A stretch of DNA of 64,000 nucleotides from Ensifer canadensis (GTDB lineage Bacteria; Pseudomonadota; Alphaproteobacteria; Rhizobiales; Rhizobiaceae): contig NZ_CP083371.1 of assembly GCF_017488845.2 (NCBI RefSeq), forward strand, positions 930,001 through 994,000. Direction: 5' to 3'. The translations under genes and the position numbers were made by a program. Below are positions 16,201 to 25,866 of the stretch, piece by piece. The number at the start of each line of letters is the position of its first letter. Within the stretch, counting starts at the first letter, position 1. The notes below the pieces were generated by a model. That model worked only from the letters and a program-made list of their open reading frames with translations. It did no database searches and was not told where the DNA came from.

Positions 16201-16356
16201 TGGCTCGCCTCTAAAGCTCTCTTCCTTGACGCAAATCAAAGTTGTCTGGAGCACTCAAGTCTATTTGCTTTTTTAGCGTCGCGGCTGGCGTGACGTCGAA
16301 ACAATCGGACCGCTTCTCCTTGAATGACAGCGGTCACAGAGTGAAGGAACTACGAG

Positions 16357-16881
16357 ATGTCCATGCTCAAGACTTCGTTGGCCGCCATCTTACTGGCGAC
16401 CGGAACGGTCTTTCCTGCCATGGCGCACATAACCCTCGACAACGGCAGCGCAAAGGCCGGATCAACCTACAAAGCCATTCTGCGGGTCGGGCACGGTTGT
16501 GACGGCAAGGCCACGGTTGCTCTTAGGGTGCGGCTTCCTGAAGGCATTATTTCAGTGAAGCCCATGCCCAAACCCGGTTGGAAAATCGAGAAGACGCTTG
16601 GCGAGTATGCGAAAGCGTACGAACTGCACGGTCAGCAACAAACAAGTGGCGTCCGCGAACTGATCTGGTCAGGTGGCAACCTGGCGGACGACGAATACGA
16701 CGAGTTTGTGTTCCGGGCTTACATCACCGACGCCTTCAAGCCGGGTGCAACTGTCGCGTTTCCCGTCGTCCAGGATTGCGTGGGTGGGGCTACCACAAGG
16801 TGGATCGAGGTCCCGACTAACGGGAAGAGCGCTGAGGATTACGAACATCCCGCGCCGACTTTGACCATTATCGAAAAGTGA
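16357..16881 (+). CDS. ycnI: YcnI/DUF1775 copper-handling protein
   Basis: After a signal peptide (SLAAILLATGTVFPAMA) the mature protein begins HITLDNGSAKAGSTYK; this exposed N-terminal histidine is the copper ligand in YcnI proteins. The DUF1775 core follows (ILRVGHGCDGKATVALRVRL, TRWIEV near the end). Length is 174 residues, as expected. AAGGA lies 8 bases before the start. It is followed after 16 bases by the copCD fusion, forming a copper-import pair that could supply the copper enzymes of denitrification. Confidence 0.88.
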   Translation: MSMLKTSLAAILLATGTVFPAMAHITLDNGSAKAGSTYKAILRVGHGCDGKATVALRVRLPEGIISVKPMPKPGWKIEKTLGEYAKAYELHGQQQTSGVRELIWSGGNLADDEYDEFVFRAYITDAFKPGATVAFPVVQDCVGGATTRWIEVPTNGKSAEDYEHPAPTLTIIEK

Positions 16882-16897
16882 CGACGCTGGCGGGGGC

Positions 16898-18517
16898 ATG
16901 GGCATGATCCGTACTTTCGAACTTGCCCGCCCCCGCAACGCTTCTGTGTTGGTATTTCTGGTCACCCTTGCGCTCTGCCTGGTTATGCCTTGGCAGCATG
17001 CCTTTGCACACGCAGTCTTGGTCTCCTCCACTCCGGCACAAGGAGAGCGTCTGACCTCCCGGCCGCTTCAACTGTCCCTCCGGTTTTCGGAAGCTGTGAC
17101 CCGCGTCGACCTCACGCTCGTCGACTGCAATGCGAAACCAGCCAATCTGCCAGCGACGATTTCCGGCAACGACGTCGTGGTCGAGCTCGCCGAGCCGCTA
17201 GGGGAGGGCGCTTACGCTCTAAATTGGCGGATCCTTTCCGAAGATGGCCACCCCGTCGCGGCCTCCGTCGTCTTTGCTGTTGGCGCTAGCTACGACATGA
17301 GCGAGTTGAAGGATGACACGGGAGGCGCGGAGCGGGTTGCGCTGTTAACACTCGGAACGAAGTTTCTATTCTACCTGGCTTGCCTGTTCGGCATCGGCGG
17401 AAGTTTCTTCTCGTTCTGGATCGCGCATAGAGCGCCGACAAGAACCACAATCACTCTTCTATATACCGCGGCGGTATGTGCTGTGTTTCTGATCGGGCTC
17501 CTTGCAGTTGAAAACAACGCGTCATGGGCGGCGTTGCTTGGAGCGAAGGCTTGGGCCGACGCACTCGATAGCAGCCTGGCGCGTTCGATATTCTTGGTGG
17601 AACTAACGCTCCTACTGGCAGTTTGTGCAAGGCCGCGAGCGATAGCCGGCAAGGCGCTGACGTTTGCATCGCTGGCTTTGATTGGCCCCGCTTTTGCCTT
17701 GACGGGACATGCGTCCGGCGCTGGCATTAAATGGCTCTCCTTTGCCGCGGTATCACTTCATGTGACGGCGGTCTGCTTCTGGGCGGGCTCGTTGCCTGGT
17801 TTGTGGCATGTTCTAGGGCCCCGCCATCAAGGGCAACGTGACAGTTTACTGAGGTTCTCGGCCGCAATTCCCTACTCGATCGCTGTCATGCTGGTCGCCG
17901 GAGGGTATCTCGCCTATGTCCAGGTTGGCTGGCCCCCCGCGATCTTGGGTTTTGATTACGGCAAGGTTCTGCTCGCGAAAGTGACATTGGTGAGCGGCGC
18001 ACTTGTACTCGGCGCATGGAATCGCCTCGTTCTAACGCCACGTGTCGCGTCGGGCTGCCTTCGTGCGGCCAAAAGCATGAAAAACCTAGTCTCGGTCGAA
18101 GTTTTCCTGGTCGTGCTGGTATTGGCCGCCACTTCATTGTGGCGGTTCACACCGCCGCCCCGTGCGCTCTCGCTAAGGCAGCCAATCGCCACAACCGTTC
18201 ACCTCCAGGATGCCGAAACAATGGCAATGCTGGCGTTCGAAACGACGCCCGATCTGATCTTCAATGCAGAGATATCTCTGTCGACAGCCGAATTTGCCGG
18301 CTTGGATCCTCGTGAAGTCACACTTGAGATGTCGTCGGTTGACGGCTCGGTTTCAAAATTCAAGGTGCCTATCCGTCGAGTGTCGCCGGGTTTCTGGAGC
18401 GTGCAGCACGTCCCGGTACCCTGCGATTGCGAATGGAACGTCCGCCTCGATCTGCTCATCTCGGATTTTGATCTGGTTAGCTTGCAAAGCCGAGTCAAAT
18501 TGCTTTCCGGCGGTTGA
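16898..18517 (+). CDS. CopC-CopD fusion, copper importer
   Basis: A signal peptide is followed by a CopC domain starting with the copper-binding histidine (AHAVLVSSTPAQGERL), then LSLRFSEAV and DGHPVAASVVFAVG. From about residue 140 there are eight or so membrane helices of CopD, with TGHASGAGIKWLSFAAVSLH carrying the conserved histidines. A C-terminal extramembrane domain completes the 539 residues. CopCD moves copper into the cytoplasm. It lies 16 bases after ycnI, so they are an operon, and about 120 bases before norE. Confidence 0.88.
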   Translation: MGMIRTFELARPRNASVLVFLVTLALCLVMPWQHAFAHAVLVSSTPAQGERLTSRPLQLSLRFSEAVTRVDLTLVDCNAKPANLPATISGNDVVVELAEPLGEGAYALNWRILSEDGHPVAASVVFAVGASYDMSELKDDTGGAERVALLTLGTKFLFYLACLFGIGGSFFSFWIAHRAPTRTTITLLYTAAVCAVFLIGLLAVENNASWAALLGAKAWADALDSSLARSIFLVELTLLLAVCARPRAIAGKALTFASLALIGPAFALTGHASGAGIKWLSFAAVSLHVTAVCFWAGSLPGLWHVLGPRHQGQRDSLLRFSAAIPYSIAVMLVAGGYLAYVQVGWPPAILGFDYGKVLLAKVTLVSGALVLGAWNRLVLTPRVASGCLRAAKSMKNLVSVEVFLVVLVLAATSLWRFTPPPRALSLRQPIATTVHLQDAETMAMLAFETTPDLIFNAEISLSTAEFAGLDPREVTLEMSSVDGSVSKFKVPIRRVSPGFWSVQHVPVPCDCEWNVRLDLLISDFDLVSLQSRVKLLSGG

Positions 18518-18564
18518 GCCTCTCCAACCATTTACGATCAGCATCGCGAAACGCGCACTCGGAA

Positions 18565-18590
18565 CGTTCTTTGTGCAAGCACAAAGAACG
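18565..18590. promoter_or_regulatory. 26-bp perfect palindrome before norE
   Basis: CGTTCTTTGTGC, AA, GCACAAAGAACG: twelve-base arms, exactly complementary, 48 bases after copCD and 47 bases before norE. No T-run follows, so it is more likely an operator or an mRNA hairpin than a terminator. Confidence 0.7.
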
Positions 18591-18637
18591 CCGCGGTGTT
18601 TTGTAGCACCAGTGGATAAAGTGGAGATTTCGAGTTC

Positions 18638-19177
18638 ATGGCAGTTGAACTGGCGCAAAGCGACGAACCGAGTGATGATCTGGTGCTCTGGATTCTCGTT
18701 TGGAGCGAATTGTTTGCGTTCGGCGTCTTGCTTGGCGGGTTCATGGTGATGTCGTACCTTCACCCGGACAGCTTTTCGCTTGCCAAAATTCATTTGAATG
18801 GGCGGCTCGCCAGTCTCAACACGCTCGTATTGATCGCAAGTGGATGGTTGGCGGCGGAGGCGGTGCGTGCGGCGACATACCAAAAGCGAAGGTTCGCCTT
18901 GGTCGCATCAGCGATGCTTGGATTTTTGTTCGCAGCGACCAAGGTCGTTGAATACCAAGGCGAGTTACGGTTCATCGGTGACGCGACATTCAATGCCTTC
19001 TTCGAACTCTACTTCATGATCACAGGTTTCCATCTCGCGCATGTCGTATTCCTGAGCCTGCTCATGTTGCTGATCGCACGACGGATGGAGCGATCCAATG
19101 TGGTGTTGGTTACTACTGTCTGGCACGTGATTGACATCGTCTGGCTGGTAATTTTTCCAGTCATCTATCTGGGGTAG
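18638..19177 (+). CDS. norE: NorE, cytochrome oxidase subunit III-like protein of the nor gene set
   Basis: The 179-residue protein has five predicted membrane helices and the subunit III pattern: WILVWSELFAFGVLLGGFMV, then FHLAHVVFLSLLMLL with the conserved histidines, and WHVIDIVWLVIFPVIYL at the end. NorE is linked to full activity of nitric oxide reductase. No norC, norB, norQ or norD is in the window. norF starts three bases after its stop but is broken by an IS21 element. Confidence 0.88.
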   Translation: MAVELAQSDEPSDDLVLWILVWSELFAFGVLLGGFMVMSYLHPDSFSLAKIHLNGRLASLNTLVLIASGWLAAEAVRAATYQKRRFALVASAMLGFLFAATKVVEYQGELRFIGDATFNAFFELYFMITGFHLAHVVFLSLLMLLIARRMERSNVVLVTTVWHVIDIVWLVIFPVIYLG

Positions 19178-19372
19178 ACGATGCAAATGAACAATTCCAT
19201 ATGGCTGCTTGGTTGCGGATTCCGACGTGAAGCCGGCCGCCATTCCGATCAAAGACCGGCCACCATTCCGATCTGAAGCCGGCCACCGTTCCAATCAAAG
19301 ACCGGCCGGTTTTCGGCACTGAACATTACCTCCTGGGTCAGCAACTTTGGCATCAATTACACCACGACAAAC

Positions 19373-20920
19373 GTGGAGATTTTGATGCCGGCAAAGAGAA
19401 GGCTGACCATGAGACAGTTACGACAAATGCTGCGGCTTGCCGGAAGCGGGACGAGCTCCCGCGAGATTGCCGTCGTGTTGGGAATAGCGCGCAGTACGGT
19501 GCAGGATAATCTGCGGCGCGCAGCAGCGGTTGGATTGACCTGGCCCTTGCCGGGCGAACTGACCGACGATGCGCTTGCGAACAAGCTCTTCACTCGCAAC
19601 GGCGTCAAACAGGGCGCGAGGAGACGCGTCGAGCCGAACTGGGCCGATCTTGCTGTCGAGCTCAAGAAGCCTGGTGTCACCTTGCTCATCCTGTGGGAGG
19701 AGTATCGTGGCTCGCATCCCGAAGGATATGGCTACAGTCGCTTCTGCGAACTCTTTCGCGGTTTCGAGCAGCGGCTTTCGCCGACGATGCGCCAGGAGCA
19801 TGCGGCCGGCGACAAGGTGTTCGTCGACTATTCCGGCAAGAAGATCCCGATTGTCGATCGCAAGACCGGCGAGATCCGCGAGGCAGAGATCTTCGTGGCG
19901 GTGCTCGGCGCATCCAGCTTCACCTATGCGGACGCGACCTGGACGCAAACGCTCCCCGACTGGATCGGCTCGCATGTCCGGATGTTTCGTTTCTTTGGAG
20001 GCGTTCCCCGGCTGATCGTTCCCGACAATCTGAAGTCAGGCGTCAGTCGTGCCAGCTTTTACGATCCCGAGATCAACCGCAGCTACGGCATGATGGCATC
20101 GCACTACGCCGTCGGTGTTCTTCCGGCACGGCCGCGACGGCCGAAGGACAAATCGAAAGTCGAGAATGGCGTCCGGTTTGCCCAGTCCTGCATTCTGGGG
20201 CGATTGCGCAATCAGACCTTTTTCTCGCTTGCTGAGGCCAATGTTGCCATTGGCCAGGCACTCGATCGCATCAACGGCCACGTCATGCGCCGGTTGGGCG
20301 TCAGTCGCCGGCAACTGTTTGAGAGCGTTGAGCGTGCCGCACTCGCAAGTCTTCCGAGCGAAGACTACGAATTCGCCGAATGGCGTTTGGTCCGCGTCTC
20401 GACGGATTACCACGTCGAGTTCAAGACTTTCTTTTATTCCGTGCCGCACAGCCTCATTCGCCAGCAGGTCGATCTGAGGGCAACGGCACGCACCATCGAG
20501 ATCTTCCACCGCGGCAAGCGCATTGCCGTGCATCAGCGCCGCTATGGTGGTCCTCGCCATGGAACTGATCCGGATCATATGCCCAGTTCCCACCGGCGCT
20601 ATGCCGAGTGGACACCGGATCGCTTTCGGCGCTGGGCCGCATCCATCGGCCCTCAGACCGAAGGGTTGGTCATCGCAATTCTTTCCAGCCGTCCTCATCC
20701 CGAACAGGGCTTTCGAACATGCCTGGGTGTCCTGCGGCTGTTTCGCGACATCGAACGCAATCGGGCTGAGGCCGTTTCAGCCCGCGCCGTCGAGATCGGT
20801 GGACTGAACTGCAAGAGCATTGCCTCGCTCATCGCCAACCACAAGGCCGCGCGCCATTCCACCGAACCGACCGCCATTATCGATCACGCCAACCTGCGTG
20901 GCCCTGATTATTTTCATTGA
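19373..20920 (+). CDS. istA: IS21 transposase IstA
   Basis: The 515-residue protein has an N-terminal helix-turn-helix (GTSSREIAVVLGIARSTVQD), then an RNase H-fold integrase core with DDE residues in KVFVDYSGKKIP, RLIVPDNLKSG and KDKSKVENGVRF. The C-terminal domain contains YHVEFKTFFYSVPH, usual for IstA. GTG at 19373 and ATG at 19385 are both possible starts. istB follows 12 bases downstream. Confidence 0.93.
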   Translation: MEILMPAKRRLTMRQLRQMLRLAGSGTSSREIAVVLGIARSTVQDNLRRAAAVGLTWPLPGELTDDALANKLFTRNGVKQGARRRVEPNWADLAVELKKPGVTLLILWEEYRGSHPEGYGYSRFCELFRGFEQRLSPTMRQEHAAGDKVFVDYSGKKIPIVDRKTGEIREAEIFVAVLGASSFTYADATWTQTLPDWIGSHVRMFRFFGGVPRLIVPDNLKSGVSRASFYDPEINRSYGMMASHYAVGVLPARPRRPKDKSKVENGVRFAQSCILGRLRNQTFFSLAEANVAIGQALDRINGHVMRRLGVSRRQLFESVERAALASLPSEDYEFAEWRLVRVSTDYHVEFKTFFYSVPHSLIRQQVDLRATARTIEIFHRGKRIAVHQRRYGGPRHGTDPDHMPSSHRRYAEWTPDRFRRWAASIGPQTEGLVIAILSSRPHPEQGFRTCLGVLRLFRDIERNRAEAVSARAVEIGGLNCKSIASLIANHKAARHSTEPTAIIDHANLRGPDYFH

Positions 20921-20932
20921 GGAGACACACCA

Positions 20933-21688
20933 TTGCTGATCAACCCCACCATCGACATGCTGCGCGAACTCGGCCTTTACGGCATGGCAGCCGCTTTCCA
21001 GGAGCTCGATGCACAATCAGAAGCACGTGGCCTCGAGCATGCAGAATGGCTTGCCATGTTGCTCGAACGCGAGGCCACCATGCGTCGACAGAAGCGCTTC
21101 GAAGCCCGCGCCAGGGCTGCCAAGCTTCGCCACGACGCGCAGATCGAGAATGCCGACTTTCGTGCTGCACGCGGCCTCGATCGCAATCTGTTCATGGCGC
21201 TTGCCGGCTGCGACTGGATCCGCAAGCACCACAGTCTTCTCATCACCGGGCCAGCCGGTGTTGGCAAAAGTTGGCTGGCCTGCGCACTCGGCCACAAAGC
21301 ATGCCGCGAGGATTTCTCCGTCGCCTATCACCGCGTCCCGCGGCTGTTTGCAACTCTTGCCCTTGCAAGGGGCGACGGGCGATACGGCAGGATCCTCAAA
21401 TCCCTCGCCAAGACCGACCTGCTTATTCTTGATGATTGGGGACCGGAAAAACTCAACGATGATCAGCGGCGTGACCTCCTCGAGATCATCGAAGACCGCT
21501 ACGAGCGTCGCTCGACAATCGTCACCAGTCAGGTGCCTCTGGATCACTGGTACGAGATCATTGCAAACCCAACGCTCGCCGATGCCATTCTGGATCGCCT
21601 CGTTCACAACGCATACCGCATCGATCTGACCGGCGACAGCATGCGAAAACAGCGTCCGCTGGTCGCCGCTGAAACACCTCAAACTTGA
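20933..21688 (+). CDS. istB: IS21 helper ATPase IstB
   Basis: The 251-residue AAA+ protein starts at a TTG (MLINPTIDMLRELGLYGMA). Walker A is TGPAGVGKSWLACAL and Walker B is LLILDDWGPEKL, followed by a sensor region ERRSTIVTSQVPLDHWYE. IstB assembles on target DNA and activates IstA. It is intact and of normal length. Confidence 0.94.
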   Translation: MLINPTIDMLRELGLYGMAAAFQELDAQSEARGLEHAEWLAMLLEREATMRRQKRFEARARAAKLRHDAQIENADFRAARGLDRNLFMALAGCDWIRKHHSLLITGPAGVGKSWLACALGHKACREDFSVAYHRVPRLFATLALARGDGRYGRILKSLAKTDLLILDDWGPEKLNDDQRRDLLEIIEDRYERRSTIVTSQVPLDHWYEIIANPTLADAILDRLVHNAYRIDLTGDSMRKQRPLVAAETPQT

Positions 21689-22096
21689 CCTGAAACAAAA
21701 CCCGATCCAAACATCAAACAGACCCAGGATCAGTCCGAGAAATGGCCGCCTTCAAATCGGAACGCCGGCCGGAATGAAATCGGAATGACTGGCCGGCTTC
21801 AAATCGGAATCAATGGCCGGCTTCATCGGAATACGCAGCTTGGTCGTGCCGCAAAACTACTGTTGCTTGCAATCATCGCCGCTCTTATCTCGGCTCAATG
21901 GAAGCACGAAGCTGTTCCGTTCACAGCTTTCGGCGTCATTCTGATCCTAACCGTCATCAAATCGCGCTGGGTGGTGGTCTACTTTATGGGGCTGCGTGAT
22001 CTACGCCCTCGATTATCGATGGCACTCGTCGGGTGGTCCGCATTCTTCGCGGTCGCCGCAGGCACAAAGGCGCTACTCGCGACATATGGCTCCTGA

Positions 22097-22628
22097 GTAG
22101 GGGCCATGGACGGGTGAAAGAGGTCCACACTCACGCCGTGCCACACATGCCGGGAAGGGCGATCTGGTATCAGATGCCAAGTCAAGGACGGGCGGTTCGC
22201 CCCTGAATCCCGAGCGATATCTGGTGCATGGTCGACTATGCTGCCAAACAATTGGCTGACGATCGGGACTTGTCACGGCAGCGGGGAAGCTTCGCCAGGT
22301 TGTGCTTCGCGTTTGAATTTTCGCTGCCCAGACGACAGTCTCGAATAGTTGGCGCGGCCGGATCTCAATTCGAAAGAATATCATGGAGCGAAAGGGGTTC
22401 TCGCATCGGGCTGGCGGAGACTTCAAGATCCAATTCACGCCAACGAAGCTTGCTACGCCCGGGTCTTCTCCAGCCCGGGTGGTCGGAGCCGTAATGGGGG
22501 AACTCACCATATCGAGCGAAAATTGGGCTTCAAAATACTGGAGCGTGCGCAAACTATTTGAGTGACGACAAAGAACGCGCCTGCCGCTGATGCACATATG
22601 GGCATATATTGGCGGAAAGGGCGCATGA
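22097..22628. other. No supportable gene
   Basis: Frames on both strands (one of 216 codons on the minus strand) lack ribosome sites and recognisable domains. The stretch probably holds the promoter region of the P450 gene and decayed DNA. Confidence 0.4.
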
Positions 22629-23821
22629 ATGGAATCGGCAGCGGGAGAGGCTTCCAACCAGCACAAGTCTTCTATGGAGACAGTCTCCGATTGGGATCCC
22701 CGCAGTCGCGAGGTTCTAGCCAATCAGATCCAGGCCTACGACCAGATGCGCGAGGCTTGCCCGGTGGCCTATAGCGACTACCTCGGATGGTCGCTTTTCC
22801 GCCATACGGATGTCTTGCAGGTACTGAACGATCACGAAACCTACAGCAACGTTGTTTCACGCCACCCGTCAGTTCCCAACGGAATGGATCCGCCTGAACA
22901 TACACACTACCGGCAGATGATCGAGCCCTACTTCGCGGTGGAGCGGATTGAGGCCTTCGAGCCGGCATGCCGCTGGATTGCTCGCGATCTGGTCGCCTCA
23001 CTCAAGAAAGATCCGTCCAGCGAATTCATGATGGGATTTGCTGAACCATATGCCATACGAATCCAGTGTGGCTTCTTGGGTTGGCCCCGATCATTGCACG
23101 AACCATTACGGCAATGGGTCCGGAAGAACCGCGAGGCGACGCTGGTCCGCGATGCGAATGCCCTTGCGTCCATAGCGCTCGAATTCGATGGCTATATCCG
23201 ATCACAGCTGGAAATACGCCAGCAGGCCGGCGCTGCAGCACCGGACGATATCACCACCAGCTTGGTGCGGCAGGCCGTTGATGGACGGCTGCTCCGGCCT
23301 GCGGAGATCGTTAGTATCTTGCGCAACTGGACCGTGGGCGAACTGGGTACCATCTCTGCCTGCGTCGGGATCATTGTCCATTTCCTTGCGGAACATCCCG
23401 AAGTCCAATCACAGCTACGCCGTGACAGGGCTTTCCTTCCGCAAGCCGTGGACGAAATACTTCGTCTCCATGGACCATTGATTTCCAATCGGCGCGTTGC
23501 TTCTCGATCTGTGGCAATCGGTAAGCGGACGATCAAGGCAGGGGAAAGGATGACAGTGATTGGGCATCAGCAAACCGTGACGGTGCAGTGTTCGAGGATG
23601 CGGACCAGTTCCGTCCCGATCGGGATCAGTCGCAAAATCTGCTCTATGGCGCGGGGATCCATATCTGCCCCGGCGCAGCATTGGCAAGGATGCAACTGAG
23701 GGTCGTCTTGGACGAACTGCTTAGCGGCATCGGGAACTTTGTCCTTCCTCTCGGTACCGAGGCTATCCGTGCGGTCTACCCTGCAGGCGGGTACGCATCA
23801 TTTAACCTGCAAATCAATTGA
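22629..23821 (+). pseudogene. Cytochrome P450 with a single-base frameshift
   Basis: The first frame (to about 23560) has the N-terminal half and the I-helix/ExxR region: CPVAYSDYLGWSLFRHTD, GMDPPEHTHYRQMIEPYF and AVDEILRLHGPL, then RVASRSVAIGKRTIKAGERM. Near 23556 the sequence reads ATTGGGCATC where one more T would restore WASANRDGAVF. The continuation at 23588 contains the haem-binding loop YGAGIHICPGAALARMQLR. Together they make a ~395-residue bacterial P450. The break is one base, so either a recent mutation or a sequencing error. Substrate unknown. Confidence 0.88.
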
Positions 23822-24098
23822 TGCTTCCGTTGGGCTGCAGTCTGCCCTCCGCACGAGCGAACACCATCGTGGTCGGTAGTGCAGGTTTGGGAACAGACCA
23901 AGACCGGAACAATGGCTCGGCAAGACGGCAGCTCCGATCTCGGCAAAATTGGCGGGCGCTGGAATCCTCTCACCGCGACGGCGTCTGCACTGCGTTCGAT
24001 ACCGGACGGTGCAACTCAACTGACGATCGGGTGATGCATGCACATTTTGAGAACGCAGGACGGCTTGCGCGCTTTGGGGCTCAATCCAAGAGGGGCAT

Positions 24099-25346
24099 TT
24101 GATATCAGGGGTGGTCAATTCGAAGTCTATTTGGCAGGCACCCTACCGACCGCTGTTTTTTCTCGCCGGACTTTGGGCGCTCGTCGTACCCCTTGTCTGG
24201 ATCCTCCCGGAAGAAATCGCGCTGGAAAGAGTCAGTTGGCATAGTAGCGAGCTTTTGTTCGGCATGGCCGGTGCTGCGGTAGGGGGCTATCTCCTTACGG
24301 TCTTGCCCGCGTGGACGAAGAGAGGTCCCGTCCCACCTGCGGTCACAATAATTGCTTCTTCCCTTTGGTGCACTGCCCGGCTCACGGCAGCATTCTCTAT
24401 GCATTTCCCGCATCTCGCATCTGTCATCGGGGCATCTGCATATTTCGTGTTCTTGGCGGCTGTCCTGGCGGTTGCGTTGTTAAAGGCCGCGGCGTGGCAC
24501 CGCCTGTGGGCACCACTCGGAGCGGCCGCACTTGGAATTAGCGCCGCGCTCTCCAACGTTTACGGCTTGAACTCGATAGGTTCGCCGTGGGGGATTTATA
24601 GCCTGTTGATCACCGCGATTGGTGGACGCGCCGTGCCTGCCTTCACGCGGCATTGGCTCGTCCGGACCGGGACACAGACCCCCTTTCGTGATCGGCCGGC
24701 ATTTTCGTATCTGGCGATCCTGGGTATTCTGGCCGCCATTTGTATTCGAGGCGCGATCCAAAACATATCCGGCTACCTGTTGATGCTTTCAGGCGCTGTG
24801 TTGTTGCTGCAAATGGCGAGTTGGCAAAGCCTCAAGGCCGCGCGGTATCCGGCACTGTTTATCCTGCATATCGCCTTCGCCTGGATGCCGGCGGCGCTCA
24901 TCCTGAACGGCGTTGCTATTATCTTTCCCGCCCAGTTCCCACCGCTCGCCGCCCTGCATGCAATGACGATGGGAGCTATGGGAACGATGATCGCCGCCTT
25001 CATGATGCGGTCGGCCTCGGTTCGTAACGGTGAGAGGCTGATCCTCAGCAGGCCCACGACTTGCGCGTTCAGGCTTCTATCTGTCTCCGCTTTGCTGCGT
25101 GTTTTTGGCGACGGCATGAGTGCCGCGAATTTCGAACCCGTTGTTGCCGCGGCGGTCTGCTGGATGGCCGCGTGGGCTCTCTTCATGATGGTCTTTGTTC
25201 AGGCGATGAGCCGTCCTGTGCCCAGACCGGTCTTTAGTGCGGCCAGCCGCAATCAGGCTTACGGCAAGCGGGAAAGTGACGTTCGACCTTACTTGCAGAA
25301 CACGGCAAACCGGTGCGCGGTGGGTCGGCCAATTAACGAGGCCTAA
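24099..25346 (+). CDS. nnrS: NnrS family haem-copper membrane protein
   Basis: The protein is 415 residues with about twelve membrane helices. NnrS signatures include APYRPLFFLAGLWAL near the N-terminus, HSSELLFGMAGAAVGGYLLT, the paired histidines around HAMTMGAMGTMIAAFMMRSA, and RVFG. NnrS is a haem- and copper-binding protein that relieves NO stress and is usually found with nor and nir genes. The TTG at 24099 or a GTG at 24111 could be the start. Its last 40 residues (RPVFSAASRNQAYGKRE onward) are polar and longer than usual, so the tail may be read-through. Confidence 0.9.
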   Translation: MISGVVNSKSIWQAPYRPLFFLAGLWALVVPLVWILPEEIALERVSWHSSELLFGMAGAAVGGYLLTVLPAWTKRGPVPPAVTIIASSLWCTARLTAAFSMHFPHLASVIGASAYFVFLAAVLAVALLKAAAWHRLWAPLGAAALGISAALSNVYGLNSIGSPWGIYSLLITAIGGRAVPAFTRHWLVRTGTQTPFRDRPAFSYLAILGILAAICIRGAIQNISGYLLMLSGAVLLLQMASWQSLKAARYPALFILHIAFAWMPAALILNGVAIIFPAQFPPLAALHAMTMGAMGTMIAAFMMRSASVRNGERLILSRPTTCAFRLLSVSALLRVFGDGMSAANFEPVVAAAVCWMAAWALFMMVFVQAMSRPVPRPVFSAASRNQAYGKRESDVRPYLQNTANRCAVGRPINEA

Positions 25347-25866
25347 CACAGCATGCCAGGCGCAAGCGATTGTGGCGAGCCTGCTGTTATTGTCGGTCGC
25401 ATGGCTTCTGTCGGTCAAAACAAGAAGGTCGCTCGACGGCTCCGCCTGAAGGTGGCCACCCGCCATCGCTGCCGATCGTTGCGTCTACGGCTTAACCTCT
25501 CAAAGGCCGGTCCTTGGAAAGGGGTGAGGCTCTAAAGCGTCCTGGCGGTGATCCAGAGTTGGGCAGCCGCTTCCGCAGTGGCAAGCCCTTGTCGAAGCGG
25601 TGCAACAACCAGCACCCCTTACCTTCAGCAAGTTGACGCGAACGGCTTTGATCCAACGCAACGTTCTCTCCATCCAGGGCTGTAAACTGTGAGGCAAAGA
25701 GGACGGAGGAACCGATGCGAAAGAGCGTCCAGGATGGGGTTAGCCGCAACTGCGTATTTACTCGCAAGCCAAAAGGGATGCGCTTTGCCGATAGGGTGCA
25801 GCGCTTCGCTTATCGATCATTGTGCACAGGTTGGACTTCCGTTTCCTCGAAGAGAACTCCCCTTAG
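25347..25866. other. No supportable gene
   Basis: A minus-strand frame (25492-25767) has some protein-like residues but no ribosome site or known motif. Nothing else is evident between nnrS and the GMC oxidoreductase gene. Confidence 0.4.

Larger units (their letters stand above)
19214..21837 (+). mobile_element. IS21-family insertion sequence, 2624 bp, apparently intact
   Basis: The element begins TGCGGATTCCGACG and ends ATACGCA; its ends are imperfect inverted repeats (TGCGGATTCCGAC-GTGAAGCC against TGCGTATTCCGA-TGAAGCC). Both ends carry several tandem GAAGCCGGCC-type boxes spaced by ATTCCGAT, the multiple transposase-binding sites typical of IS21. It contains intact istA and istB and is flanked by GCTTGGT on each side. 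All parts needed for mobility look present, so insertion into norF may be recent. Confidence 0.93.
19181..22096 (+). pseudogene. norF: norF, split by an IS21-family element
   Basis: The first 11 codons (MQMNNSIWLLG) lie at 19181-19213 and the rest resumes at 21845 (RAAKLLLLAIIAALISAQ ... to 22096). Joined, they make a 94-residue, three-helix NorF protein with VIKSRWVVVYFMGLRDLRPR, the conserved signature. The join is exact because the 7-bp target duplication GCTTGGT is present on both sides of the element. NorF is a small membrane protein needed for full NO reductase activity. In this strain it cannot be made unless the element leaves precisely. Confidence 0.92.

Noticed and set aside
19214..21837. 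GAAGCCGGCC repeats at both ends taken as a CRISPR array
   Set aside because: They are short, inverted between the two ends and border istAB, so they are IS21 transposase-binding sites.
22073..22723. Minus-strand frame of 216 codons beside norF
   Set aside because: Overlaps the P450 start and the norF end, has low-quality composition and no ribosome site.
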